64,000 bases of DNA. Source: Botrimarina mediterranea (GTDB lineage Bacteria; Planctomycetota; Planctomycetia; Pirellulales; Lacipirellulaceae). The notes beneath the pieces are model-generated. The model saw only the letters and a program-made list of their open reading frames with translations. It was not told where the DNA came from and made no database searches. The stretch's first letter is position 1. Each line of letters starts with the position of its first letter. Below, one piece after another: positions 18,637 to 27,368 of this stretch. Both the position numbers and the translations under genes were made by a program. The stretch spans positions 186,001 through 250,000 of the forward strand of contig NZ_CP036349.1 of NCBI RefSeq assembly GCF_007753265.1, read 5' to 3'.

Positions 18637-19536
18637 GTGTTTCAATGCCTTCGACGGGCTTTGTCGCCGACGCTCGCGCTCGCCGCCCTCGTGGCGGCGG
18701 CGTCGAGCCAAGCGGCCGAACCCATCAATATCATTTGGTACGGCAATAGCTTCACTAACGCCACCTGCTGCGGCGGGACGGCCTCGGTGCCGGCCATCTT
18801 CAATGCGGTCGCAGTCGCCGCCGGTCAACCGGCGCCGAACAACGTCAATCGCTCGAGCAATGGCCAGTCGCTCCAGTGGCATCTGACCAATAACACCGCC
18901 GGGATCAACGGCGGCATCAGCGCCAGCGATGATTGGGACTACGTTGTGTTGCAGGATTTCTCGACAATGCCGACTCACATCGGCAACCTGTCGCAACATC
19001 TTTCGAGCACGCTGGGCATGTATAACGCGGTTGCGGCTCGCAGTCCCGATGTGACGCCCGTGCTGTACGAGACCTGGGCTCGCGGCCCTGGCCACTCGTT
19101 CTACACGGGTGGCGCGCCTTCGTTCCCGGGCGGCCCCGCGCAGATGCAGCAAGAGCTGCGTGACGGTTACCTTGCCGCGCAGGCGAACATCAACGCCAGC
19201 GCCGGCGCCGGGACGGCTTTGGTGGCGCCGGTGGGCGACGCGTTCGAGGAGATGGGCTTCCCACTGAGTCTCTACGCGGGCGACATCTACCACGCGCAGA
19301 ACCGGGGGTCGCTGCTGGCGACGCTCGTCCTCTACGGGACGATCTATGGCGACACGACCACTAGCGATATCCCGCTTGGGAGCATCCTCACGTCGCTCAA
19401 TATCAGCACCACGGACGCCGCCGCCATCGCCGCGGCGGCGGATGCGGTCTTGGCGCCGGTGATCCCCGAGCCCACGAGCGCCGCGATGGCGCTGGCGGTT
19501 GTCGGACTGTCGCTGGCCCGGCGTCGTCGCGGGTAG
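18637..19536 (+). CDS. PEP-CTERM SGNH/GDSL-like hydrolase
   Basis: A 299-residue exported protein starting at GTG 18637, chosen because AAGGAGA lies 8 bases upstream and a signal peptide follows (residues 1-26, ending SSQAAE). INIIWYGNSFTNATCC near 30-45 matches block I of SGNH/DUF4886-type hydrolases with the nucleophile Ser in GNSFT. WDYVVLQDFS near 105-114 is a further core strand, and GDIYHAQNRGSLLATL near 210-225 supplies the Asp-x-x-His pair. It ends with IPEP, a helix and RRRR. It is likely an anchored or exported carbohydrate esterase. The 53-base gap to paralogue A indicates one transcript. Confidence 0.72.
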   Translation: MFQCLRRALSPTLALAALVAAASSQAAEPINIIWYGNSFTNATCCGGTASVPAIFNAVAVAAGQPAPNNVNRSSNGQSLQWHLTNNTAGINGGISASDDWDYVVLQDFSTMPTHIGNLSQHLSSTLGMYNAVAARSPDVTPVLYETWARGPGHSFYTGGAPSFPGGPAQMQQELRDGYLAAQANINASAGAGTALVAPVGDAFEEMGFPLSLYAGDIYHAQNRGSLLATLVLYGTIYGDTTTSDIPLGSILTSLNISTTDAAAIAAAADAVLAPVIPEPTSAAMALAVVGLSLARRRRG

Positions 19537-19875
19537 CGGTTCGTTGCGAACTCTTTACGGCTTCTAGCCGCGGCGGGGAGCCTTCCCCCGTCGCGGCTAC
19601 GGCTGTTTCCAAGCGTCGCGCGCGGGCCTCGACGCCGCGGAGCCACCCCGGCCGTTCGCGGCTCTGGGCTCACGAGGTATCCGGCGGTTGCTTGTTGCAA
19701 TCGGGGTGTCGGACGACTAACCTTGCGTTGTAAAGCACTTGCACTCGCCGCCTGTCGCCGTTGGTGAAGGGGGGCGGCGTGCTGCTCTTTTCTTCGGTCT
19801 CTTCTCGGCGGGCGGCTCCTCCTCGGAGAAGCCGACTCGATTGCATCGTGGCTCTTCAACACGAAGGTTTGTCTC
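19537..19875 (+). promoter_or_regulatory. 339-base region: hairpin terminator, then promoter/operator of paralogue B
   Basis: The first part holds the hairpin at 19566-19598. The second part holds -35 TTGCAA (19695-19700), a 17-base spacer, -10-like TAACCT (19718-19723), and TGTAAAGCACTTGCA (19729-19743), an imperfect palindrome at the same position as the operator in front of paralogue A. The last bases before the start (GGTTTGTCTCATGAAG) nearly repeat those of paralogue A, as does GGCGGGCGGCTC further upstream. Confidence 0.55.
19566..19598 (+). terminator. Hairpin after the SGNH PEP-CTERM gene
   Basis: AGCCGCGGCGGGGA pairs with TTCCCCCGTCGCGGCT, giving a stem of about 14 bp with one mismatch. 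There is no clear T-tract. A near-identical hairpin follows paralogue B. Confidence 0.6.
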
Positions 19876-20583
19876 ATGAAGTGGATTGGCTCGACGGCCC
19901 TCATCTTGGGCGTCTCCCTAACGCAGCTTGCTGCCGGCGCGAATGTGTTCGTTGATTTCGGCGAGAGCTCTCAACTGACAGCCGGCAACTTCAACAACAT
20001 TGTCGTCAACTCGCCGGCGACCCTGAGCATCGCGGACATGGTCGACGAGGGCGGCGCGAACACCGGCGTCGGGATCTCGATCAGCGGGTTCTTCCCCGGC
20101 TCGAACTCGACGGGGCAAACCGCCCCGGCCGGCGACGCCGCGGCCCTATTCCCCGTGACGGCGACGCGCGACAACGCGTTCGGACACACCGGCCCGTTCA
20201 GTGGCAATCCGGACGCTTCGCTAGGCACGGTATCGCTTACCGGCTTGAACCCAGCGCTGACTTACGACTTCACGTTCTTCGCGTCGCGGACCGGGGTCTC
20301 TGACAATCGCGAGACCGCCTATGACATCAGCGGCGCCAACTCGGGCGTCGGCTACCTCAATGCCTCCGCCAACGTGGACACGGTCGTCACGGTCGCGGGG
20401 ATCCAACCAACGGGCTCGGGCGCTGTGTCGATCGATGTTTCGGCCGGCCCCAACAACGACAACGGCAGCCGGTTCTACTACTTGGGCGCCATGATGATCA
20501 CCACCGCGATCCCCGAGCCGACGAGCGCCCTGTTGGCGATGACGGCGGTTGGCTTTGTGCTGGCGCGGCGACGTCGCGCGTAG
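19876..20583 (+). CDS. PEP-CTERM protein, paralogue B
   Basis: A 235-residue exported protein, a clear paralogue of the gene at 17873. It has a signal peptide (residues 1-21), NVFVDFGESSQLTAGNFNN, DNAFGHTGPFSG, YDFTFFASRTG, ETAYDISGAN and RFYYLGAMMI, and a PEP-CTERM end (IPEPTSALLAMTAVGF then RRRR). The conserved segments are collinear with paralogue A, indicating duplication around the SGNH gene. The start ATG is preceded by CGAAGG at 10-base spacing. No catalytic residue is evident; a carbohydrate-binding role beside the SGNH hydrolase is an inference. Confidence 0.8.
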   Translation: MKWIGSTALILGVSLTQLAAGANVFVDFGESSQLTAGNFNNIVVNSPATLSIADMVDEGGANTGVGISISGFFPGSNSTGQTAPAGDAAALFPVTATRDNAFGHTGPFSGNPDASLGTVSLTGLNPALTYDFTFFASRTGVSDNRETAYDISGANSGVGYLNASANVDTVVTVAGIQPTGSGAVSIDVSAGPNNDNGSRFYYLGAMMITTAIPEPTSALLAMTAVGFVLARRRRA

Positions 20584-20615
20584 AACGCCTCTTAACATCC
20601 GACCGCAATGCAAGC

Positions 20616-20647
20616 AGCCGCGGCGGGGAAGTTTCCCCGTCGCGGCT
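20616..20647. terminator. Hairpin between convergent genes
   Basis: AGCCGCGGCGGGGAA and TTCCCCGTCGCGGCT form a 15-bp stem with one mismatch and a two-base loop, 33 bases after paralogue B. It also lies downstream of the convergent lipoprotein gene and may serve both. It resembles the hairpin at 19566. Confidence 0.65.
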
Positions 20648-20697
20648 GTGTCGTTTGTCTAGGCGTCGTTTGTCTTGGCGAACCAGGCGCGGCAGGC

Positions 20698-20940
20698 TTA
20701 CTTCTGCTGCTGGCTGATGCGGGCCTCTTTCTGAGCCTTCATCGCAGCCGCCTCGTTGGCGAGCTTGAACTCGGGGCCCTCCGCGTAGTACTGCACGTCG
20801 TCCGTCAGGTAGTACGGGCTCGGCAGCGTCTGGCCGGCGATGTCCATCGAGCAACCCGTCAGGGCCGGGCAGGCGGCCACGACGAGGGCGGCCACAAGGC
20901 CCGAAGCCCGCAGGCCAGTCTTTCGTGTGCCGTGATCCAT
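20698..20940 (-). CDS. Small lipoprotein of unknown function
   Basis: An 80-residue protein with a basic N-terminus, a hydrophobic stretch and a lipobox ending at Cys30 (ALTGC). The mature part contains LPSPYYLTDDVQYYAEGPEF and a short charged Lys/Ala/Glu helix. No catalytic motif is visible. It is convergent with paralogue B and divergent from the TPR/CHAT-like gene. I do not recognise a named family. Confidence 0.7.
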   Translation of the reverse strand: MDHGTRKTGLRASGLVAALVVAACPALTGCSMDIAGQTLPSPYYLTDDVQYYAEGPEFKLANEAAAMKAQKEARISQQQK

Positions 20941-21169
20941 GGCGATCTCTCCGAGGCGGCGGTCCGGGTAGCCGGCCGCGGCGGTTGGTACGGGTTCGGT
21001 GCGCCCACGCCGCAGCGCGAGCCGTCACAACCGTTATCGGCGGCAAAGCCCGCAAACTTTGACAGAAAGTGCGGCGGCCGCCGACGCGACGGAATAACGC
21101 CGGCGGGGTAGGGTGAAAGAAGGCGAATCGGCCGTTATTCGCCGCCGCTCCCCTTGCTAGCGTTCTCGG

Positions 21170-24097
21170 ATGATACGAGCCAACCGCCTCGCTTTCTTGA
21201 AGGCCGTCACGCTGGTCGTGGCGGCGCTGCTGGCGCCGCCGGTCTGGGCGCAGTTCAGCACTTACCCGGGGCAGACCTACTTCCGGGCGCTCGATGAGCT
21301 GCACTCGGGGGACTACAACCGCGCCGGGCGCGTCATGCAGACCGAGCTGCGCACCGCGGTGAAGACGATCGACTCACGGTGGCTCGACTCGATCTGCTTC
21401 CACGCCGGCCTCGGCGAGGCGCTCTACCAACAGGGCCGGCTCGGCGACGCGCTGACGCAGTTCGACGCGGCGATCGACCTTTTCCTCAGCCAAGCCACGT
21501 GGATGCGCCGCATCCAATGGCAGCAGTCGCCGCGCGAAGACGTCTCGCTGGCTAGGCGCATGCCGGCTTGGGCCGTGACGGGCTCCGCGGTCTATGCCGA
21601 CATGCCGCGGAGCTTTCTCTATCAGCAGGGGCAAGTCGATAACACACTCGCTCAGCAACAAGGCGGCGTCGTCCAACCCGCCCAGTTCTGGAAGCTCGAT
21701 TGCGAAGAGCTGTCGCGGGCGATCGCCTGGTCGCTCTACCGCCGCGGCGACATGCTCGGCCCGCTCGGCGCGTACGACGCCCGCACGCAAGCCGTCGCGT
21801 CGCGGCTCGCGGGCGGCGGACTGGGGCCCTCGGGACACTGGACCCGGGCATGGACCGAGTTGTGGTGGGGACTCGCCGAGGCCTCGGCGGGGGAGACGGT
21901 CAAGGCGCTGCCCCACCTGCGGGACGCGACGCTCCTCGGCGGGCGGATGCAGCACCGGCTGACGGGACTCTCGCTGCTCACCCAGGGGAAGCTCACCGCC
22001 GCCTCGGGCGACGGGCCGGCTGCCGGCAAGCTGCTGCAGCAGGCCATCTCGGCGGCGGTCGCCTACGAGGACTTCGACGTCCTTGCCGAAGCGACCCGAG
22101 CGCTGCACGAACTGTCGCTTGCCGACCCGACGGCGCCGAAGCCGCCGCTCGCGCAGGTCGTCGCCTGGACCGAGCAAGCGGGCCTGTGGCGGGTGTCGAT
22201 CGACGCCCGGCTCGCGCTGATCGAGAACTCGATCCTCGCCGGCGACTCCAGCGGCGCCAAAGCGGCGCTCGGCGCGCTGTTCCGCCGGGCGCGCGAAGTG
22301 TCGGGCGGTTGGATGGGGCGCGAGGCGGAACGGCTCGCCGCCCTCGTCGCCACCAGCGGGCCGTACGATGCGGCCCTAGCGCAGTCACGACGCGCGATCG
22401 CCAATCAACAGAAGGTCTCGCTGCGGCTCTTGCAGACGCAGGTCGCGGGCGCTTGGTACGACGACGGCCGACTCTCGAAGCGGCTCGCGCGGCAGGCGTA
22501 CGCCGGCGTGCTTGGCGACCCGTCCGTATTCGGGTGGCAGACCCAACCGCTCGACGCGGTCGCCGCCGGTTCACTACCTCTGCGGGACGCGTTCGACCGC
22601 TGGTTCGCGGCGGCGCTCGACAACCGGGACCCGCTGTTGTGCCTCCGGATCATCGATCAACAACGGCGTCGAGAGGTGTTCGTCGGCCAGCCGATGGCGG
22701 GGCGACTCGTGGCGGCGCAGTGGTTGCTGGAGGCGTCCGACGAGGCGTTACCGCCGGCCGCCCTGGCGTTGCGGGCGCAGGTCGAGGCGGCCGCGCCCGA
22801 GTACCGCAACCATCGCAGCGCAGGCGCCGCGGCTACAAGCGCCCTGCGCGCGGCGATCGCCGACTCGCCCGAATCGACGTCGCCCGCTGCGCGACGTGCG
22901 GCGGAGGACCTCCGAGAGTCCGTGGCCGCGCGAGAGAGCTTGGCGCTGCGCGTCGCGTTGTCGCGGACGCCGACACCGCTGGTCTTCCCGCCGCCGATCG
23001 ATACGGAAGCGGCCAAGCAGGAGCTCGTCGAGGGGGACGCCGTCGTTGTGTTTCATGAGTCGGCCGGCGAGACGTACGGCGTCGTGCTCACCTCGGCGGG
23101 CGAGCATCTGTGGCGCGTCGGTCCCACCGACGAACTCGCCAAGGACGTCGAACGCTTGTTGCGCGAGGTCGTCGGCTCGAGCGCGAAGGCGACGTGGACC
23201 GCGGACGACTTGACGAACGACAAGTGGCGCGAAGCGGCCGACGCGTTATCGACGCGGTTGTTCGCCGACTCGCGGCTCGACGCGGCGACGCTCCGGCGCT
23301 TGTGGGTCGTGCCAGATGGCCCGTTATGGAGGGCGCCGCTGGGCGTGCTGACGCTGCCCGGCGCGACGGAGGGGAAGACGCTCGCCGACGTGGCGATCAG
23401 CTACGCACCAACCCCGGGGTGGGCGACGCGGCCAAGGCCCGAAGAAGACGCGAATCAACAAGACACTCGGCCCACGTGGGTGATTGCAGCGGACCCGAAA
23501 TCGGCCGCCGCGGTAGACGGCATCGACGTGATCGCCGAGGTTGCGAAGGCGACGCCGCCGCCGCAGGGTCTCGATCCGACAGCGATCCACCTGAAGTCGG
23601 TCGCCGGTCAGATGGCGATCGACCTCGGCAATCAGCCGGCCGCAATGGACCCGTTGGGCCTGCCGCTGACGACCGCCGACCGCGGCCAGCGTGAGGTTGG
23701 CGCCTGGAGCGGCTTGCCGCTCAGCGACCCGATCGCCGTCGTGCTGCGATCGATGGGCGGCGGCGAAGCGGGGGGCGCCAAGGTCCGCCGCGCAAAGTCG
23801 GCGATCGACGTCGGCGCGCCGGAGTTGCACGTCGTCGCGTCGCTGCTTGCGGGGGGCGCCGAGCCAATCCTTCTAGAACGCTGGTCGAGTGGCGGCGCCC
23901 GTTCGCGCGACTATGTCGCCGAGTGGCTCAGCGGCCTATCGCGTCTGCCAGCCACCGAAGCGTGGGGCCGCGCCCGACGGTTGTGCGAGAGTCGAGCGAT
24001 CGACGTGGTGCATGAACCACGCCTCGCGCCCGACAGCCCAAAGGACATATCGCCGCAGCACCCGGTGTGGTGGGCGGGATTCATCGTGGTGGATTGA
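21170..24097 (+). CDS. Secreted TPR protein with a C-terminal CHAT-like domain
   Basis: A 975-residue protein. Residues 1-28 are a signal peptide (ending PPVWAQ). Residues 35-480 are helical repeats of TPR character (ALDELHSGDYNRAGRVMQTE, FHAGLGEALYQQGRLGDAL and others). From about 600 the sequence looks like a CHAT (caspase HetF-associated with TPRs) module: VEGDAVVVFHESAGETYGVV, LRRLWVVPDGPLWRAPLGVL near 705-724, and a C-terminal PQHPVWWAGFIVV that matches the usual CHAT ending. I do not see the catalytic His-Gly and Cys pair expected in active members: the ELHVVASLLAGGAEP region has no such residues. It may be an inactive, exported relative. Its start is divergent from the lipoprotein gene at 20698-20940. 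Confidence 0.65.
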   Translation: MIRANRLAFLKAVTLVVAALLAPPVWAQFSTYPGQTYFRALDELHSGDYNRAGRVMQTELRTAVKTIDSRWLDSICFHAGLGEALYQQGRLGDALTQFDAAIDLFLSQATWMRRIQWQQSPREDVSLARRMPAWAVTGSAVYADMPRSFLYQQGQVDNTLAQQQGGVVQPAQFWKLDCEELSRAIAWSLYRRGDMLGPLGAYDARTQAVASRLAGGGLGPSGHWTRAWTELWWGLAEASAGETVKALPHLRDATLLGGRMQHRLTGLSLLTQGKLTAASGDGPAAGKLLQQAISAAVAYEDFDVLAEATRALHELSLADPTAPKPPLAQVVAWTEQAGLWRVSIDARLALIENSILAGDSSGAKAALGALFRRAREVSGGWMGREAERLAALVATSGPYDAALAQSRRAIANQQKVSLRLLQTQVAGAWYDDGRLSKRLARQAYAGVLGDPSVFGWQTQPLDAVAAGSLPLRDAFDRWFAAALDNRDPLLCLRIIDQQRRREVFVGQPMAGRLVAAQWLLEASDEALPPAALALRAQVEAAAPEYRNHRSAGAAATSALRAAIADSPESTSPAARRAAEDLRESVAARESLALRVALSRTPTPLVFPPPIDTEAAKQELVEGDAVVVFHESAGETYGVVLTSAGEHLWRVGPTDELAKDVERLLREVVGSSAKATWTADDLTNDKWREAADALSTRLFADSRLDAATLRRLWVVPDGPLWRAPLGVLTLPGATEGKTLADVAISYAPTPGWATRPRPEEDANQQDTRPTWVIAADPKSAAAVDGIDVIAEVAKATPPPQGLDPTAIHLKSVAGQMAIDLGNQPAAMDPLGLPLTTADRGQREVGAWSGLPLSDPIAVVLRSMGGGEAGGAKVRRAKSAIDVGAPELHVVASLLAGGAEPILLERWSSGGARSRDYVAEWLSGLSRLPATEAWGRARRLCESRAIDVVHEPRLAPDSPKDISPQHPVWWAGFIVVD

Positions 24098-24103
24098 GCG
24101 CTT

Positions 24104-24254
24104 CGTAGGGTCCGCTGTGCGGACCGCGGAGTCGAATGACCCAGCGACTCGACCGCGGCTCAACTTCGGGCGCTGACGCGGCTCGCTGTCACTCGTCGAT
24201 ATTACCCTTTCGTTGCGCGGAATCCTTCGGGCGGTCCGCACAGTGGACCCTACG
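24104..24254. repeat. Inverted repeat GTAGGGTCCGCTGTGCGGACC
   Basis: Arms 24104-24126 and 24232-24254 are inverted copies matching at 22 of 23 positions, about 105 bases apart, filling the gap between the convergent CHAT-like and porin genes. The right arm abuts the porin stop codon. Confidence 0.75.
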
Positions 24255-25655
24255 TTAGAAGCCGATTTGGACCTGGGTGCGGAAGAGCACGCCGCGGTCG
24301 CCGGCGACCATGTCGTTCAGCGGGCTGGTGACGGGCGAGCCGTCGACATAGGTCACGTCGAAGGTCAGTTTGCTGATGCGGTCATTGAGCTTGCCGTCAG
24401 TCGTGCCCGAGCCCCAGTAGTAATTGCTTCCGGCGGCGTACTCGTAGGAGTCGCCGAAGGGGCCGGAAACGTGCGATACGCGGCCGATGACATCGAGCCG
24501 CTTTGGCACGATGAAGACCCCGGTGTCGAGGCGGTAGCCGTGGTCGTCGATCTGCGAGACGAAGATCGGCGCGGTGGCGGAGATGTCTTGGATCGAGCGG
24601 AAGAACCACTCGCTGGACATAAACCAGCCGCGGTACTTCATGCCGAAATCGAGGCTCGCTTTCATGATGCGGTCGCTGACGACCCGGGCTCCGGGTCCGA
24701 GGGCGCCGACCTCGGACAATTGCGTCCCGTCGGAGATCGTCACGAAGTTATTGTCGCCAAGCGGGAAGCCCGCGTCGCTGCGGTCGTCGGTCTTGTCGAA
24801 CGCCGCGCTGGCGCCGTAGCGCACCAGGGGCGCCGGGCTGCAGGCGTAGTCGATCAGGTCGGGGCCGAAGTCGCCGAGCGGGTCGTGATAGATTGTCGCC
24901 GCGACGCCGAGGTTGTCGTCGTACTCGAAGCCGCGGCGGGTGCTGCTGCGGAGGCCGTTGCTGAGCGAGGCCTCGTAACGCCAGCCGTCGCCCAGATCGC
25001 CGAGCAACCAAAGGCCGTCCGTGATGCCCGAACGGAAGTACTCGGTCGCCATCGAGCGATCGGCGAGCGTCAAGAACCGCGAAGAGACGAGCCACTCCCG
25101 GTCGCTCGCCGCCTTCCAACGCCCGACGCGCAGCTGTAGCGCGTCGTCGAACTTGTACGTGAAGGCGTAGAACAGCATGTCGACGTTCGACTGCCCGTCG
25201 GAGTCGCCGTCGAGGATGAAGTAGTACGAGAGGTTTGGATCGACCGCCGTCCCTTGGAAGTTGATCCGCACGCGCTCGGCGTCGAAGTTGTTGCGGTTGC
25301 GGACCTCGCGCGTATTGCCGGCCGAGTCGGTCCACTCGTCGGCGGTGCGGGTGAACCCCGTGTGCCGCAATTGCAGACGCGCGCCGACATACAACGAATA
25401 CGGGTCGCGCTGCGGATCAACGCCGCGGATGAAGACTCCCTTGTCGAAGACAGCGCCGACTTCGTAACGCGGCGTCAGCGGATCATCGCCGGGCTCGCAG
25501 GCGACGCCAAAGAGTGGTTGGTAGACGGTGGGCGTCACCGCGTCGTCAACGACGCTAGCTTTGTTAGGCGGCGGCAAACGGCGCGGCTCTTCGGCGACTG
25601 CCAGCGACGCCAGCAGTAGTAGTGCAAGCGCGGCGGATGCGAGTCGATGGACCAT
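24255..25655 (-). CDS. Porin of the phosphate-selective OprO/OprP type
   Basis: A 466-residue outer-membrane protein. The ATG at 25655 starts the signal peptide (MVHRLASAALALLLLASLAVA); the longer frame adds a basic 30-residue leader. A Pro-rich linker is followed by GVFIRGVDPQRDPYSLYVGARLQLRHTGF, FDAERVRINFQG, SYYFILDGDS and LQLRVGRWK, which is the Porin_O_P pattern (the DAERVRI and GR-K strands). It ends in Phe (RTQVQIGF), typical of barrel proteins. Phosphate or anion specificity cannot be concluded. It is downstream of the polyprenyl glycosylphosphotransferase gene on the same strand. Confidence 0.85.
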   Translation of the reverse strand: MVHRLASAALALLLLASLAVAEEPRRLPPPNKASVVDDAVTPTVYQPLFGVACEPGDDPLTPRYEVGAVFDKGVFIRGVDPQRDPYSLYVGARLQLRHTGFTRTADEWTDSAGNTREVRNRNNFDAERVRINFQGTAVDPNLSYYFILDGDSDGQSNVDMLFYAFTYKFDDALQLRVGRWKAASDREWLVSSRFLTLADRSMATEYFRSGITDGLWLLGDLGDGWRYEASLSNGLRSSTRRGFEYDDNLGVAATIYHDPLGDFGPDLIDYACSPAPLVRYGASAAFDKTDDRSDAGFPLGDNNFVTISDGTQLSEVGALGPGARVVSDRIMKASLDFGMKYRGWFMSSEWFFRSIQDISATAPIFVSQIDDHGYRLDTGVFIVPKRLDVIGRVSHVSGPFGDSYEYAAGSNYYWGSGTTDGKLNDRISKLTFDVTYVDGSPVTSPLNDMVAGDRGVLFRTQVQIGF

Positions 25656-25767
25656 CGCCACTGGTATCGGCGTCGGCGGCCCGCTAAGCCGCCAGCGGCG
25701 GGTTTGCCCAACCGCTCCGCGCTGCCTACCCAGACTAACTGACAAAGAGGTTAGCGATGTGCGGCAG

Positions 25768-25806
25768 TCCCCCTCATCCCCTGGCCCTAACCCCTAGCCC
25801 CTCCCT
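25768..25806. repeat. C-rich arm of the GGGGCTAGGGG repeat family
   Basis: CCCCTGGCCCTAACCCCTAG is one C-rich arm right after the stop of the glycosylphosphotransferase gene; a full inverted pair of the same family flanks its 5' end at 27371-27479. Confidence 0.55.
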
Positions 25807-27368
25807 CAATACGCATTCTTCTGCCCCAGCACGACCCACAGCGTCCGGAACAGGATCTCCACGTCCATCGTGAAGCTCCACGTGCGGATGTATTCGTGGT
25901 CGTAGTGGATGCGGCCTTCCATCTTGTCGAGCGTGTCGGTCTCGCCGCGGAAGCCCATCACCTGCGCGAGGCCGGTGATGCCGGGCTTCACTTTGTGGCG
26001 GAGCATGTAGCCGTCGATCAGGGTGCGGTACTGCTCGTTGTGAGCGGTGGCGTGGGGGCGCGGGCCGACGAGGCTCATCGAACCGCCGACGACGTTGAAC
26101 AGCTGCGGCAGCTCGTCGAGGCTCGTCTTGCGGATGAATGCGCCGACGGGCGTGATCCGGGCGTCGCCCTTGGTGGCTTGCTGGACGGTCGTGCCGGCGT
26201 CGCCGACCTGGCACGTCTCGACGCGCATGCTGCGGAACTTCCAGACGCGGATCTCACGGCCGTCGAGGCCGTAGCGCTTCTGGCGGAAGAAGACCGGCCC
26301 GCGGCTGGTGAGTTTCACCGCCAGCGCCACGGCGATCATCACGGGGCTGAACAGCACCAGCAGCGCGAGCCCCGCGACCAGGTCGAACGCACGCTTGAGC
26401 AGGCCGTCGACGCCGTACAGCGGGTTCTCGTGGATGCTCACCGCCGGCAGGCCGCCGACGTTGGTGAGGCGGGCGTGCAGCAACTCGAAGACGAAGAAGT
26501 CGGGAACGAGGTACACGTCGGCCGTCGTGTCGGCGAGCTTGTTGAGCACGTCGCGCAGACGATTCTCGGCGCGCATCGGAAACGTCAGGTAGACGGTGTC
26601 GATCTCGCCCGCCCGGCAAGCGGCCACGAGGTCCGTAACGCCGCCGACGACGCCACCGAGTTCCGTGGGGATGTTCGCCTTGCGGGCGGCGGAGGCGATG
26701 TCGTTTTGGCGGCGGTCGGACGTCTCGGCTTCGCGGCGTTCGTCGGTGGTCGTGCTATCGCCCCGTGCGGGTTGGTCGGCGCGGCGGTTGGCCCGTTGCC
26801 GGCGTTCCACGTAACGGTCGTCGTAGAAGCCGACGGTCTTGAGGCCCAGCTCGGGCATGCCGGCGAGGTTGCGGGCGAGTTGCACGCCGAGTTCGTTGGC
26901 TCCGCAGATGGCGACGCGTTTGGTGTTCCAGCCCTCGGCTTGCAGGCGCCGCTGCACGAGGCGCAGCAGTGAGCGCAGCGTCACCATCACCAGCGGCGTG
27001 GCGACGATCCAGGCGACCTTGGACTCGTAGCTGAAGCGGGCGTTGTAGGCGGTCACCAAGCCGATGCCGAGCATCAAAGCGACCGTGTACGCCCAGGTCA
27101 TCGCCAGACAGCCGAGCTCGCCGCGGAGCCGGGCGCCGCGCCAGCTGCGGTAGACGCCGGTCAGCTCGCTGACGGCGTGGAACGCCACCACGGCGGCGGC
27201 GGTGACGCCGAGCCATTCGTTGACCAGCGAGAGCCCGGCCTGACCGCCGGCGGGCGTGAGCTTGGCGGCGGCGTACGAGACAGCGGCGATCGCCGCGGCG
27301 TCGATAACGCGGTGCAGGCTGGTGAGCAGGCTGGGGGCGGAGGCGATGCCGCGGTGGATCGTGGACAT
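25806..27368 (-). CDS. Polyprenyl-phosphate glycosylphosphotransferase (WcaJ/WbaP-type)
   Basis: A 520-residue membrane enzyme that transfers a sugar-1-phosphate to undecaprenyl phosphate to start exopolysaccharide or O-antigen synthesis. It has about four N-terminal helices, a nucleotide-binding-like CoA_binding_3 region (RVAICGANELGVQLARNLAG near 150-170), a fifth helix (FDLVAGLALLVLFSPVMIAV) and the catalytic bacterial sugar transferase domain: GPVFFRQKRYGLDGREIRVW, KFRSM, TSLDELPQLFNVVGGSMSLV, GPRPH and KPGITGLAQVMGFRGE. Between residues about 185 and 235 it carries a highly charged Arg/Asp/Thr insert not typical of the family. It is divergent from the alpha-2-macroglobulin gene. Confidence 0.92.
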   Translation of the reverse strand: MSTIHRGIASAPSLLTSLHRVIDAAAIAAVSYAAAKLTPAGGQAGLSLVNEWLGVTAAAVVAFHAVSELTGVYRSWRGARLRGELGCLAMTWAYTVALMLGIGLVTAYNARFSYESKVAWIVATPLVMVTLRSLLRLVQRRLQAEGWNTKRVAICGANELGVQLARNLAGMPELGLKTVGFYDDRYVERRQRANRRADQPARGDSTTTDERREAETSDRRQNDIASAARKANIPTELGGVVGGVTDLVAACRAGEIDTVYLTFPMRAENRLRDVLNKLADTTADVYLVPDFFVFELLHARLTNVGGLPAVSIHENPLYGVDGLLKRAFDLVAGLALLVLFSPVMIAVALAVKLTSRGPVFFRQKRYGLDGREIRVWKFRSMRVETCQVGDAGTTVQQATKGDARITPVGAFIRKTSLDELPQLFNVVGGSMSLVGPRPHATAHNEQYRTLIDGYMLRHKVKPGITGLAQVMGFRGETDTLDKMEGRIHYDHEYIRTWSFTMDVEILFRTLWVVLGQKNAY

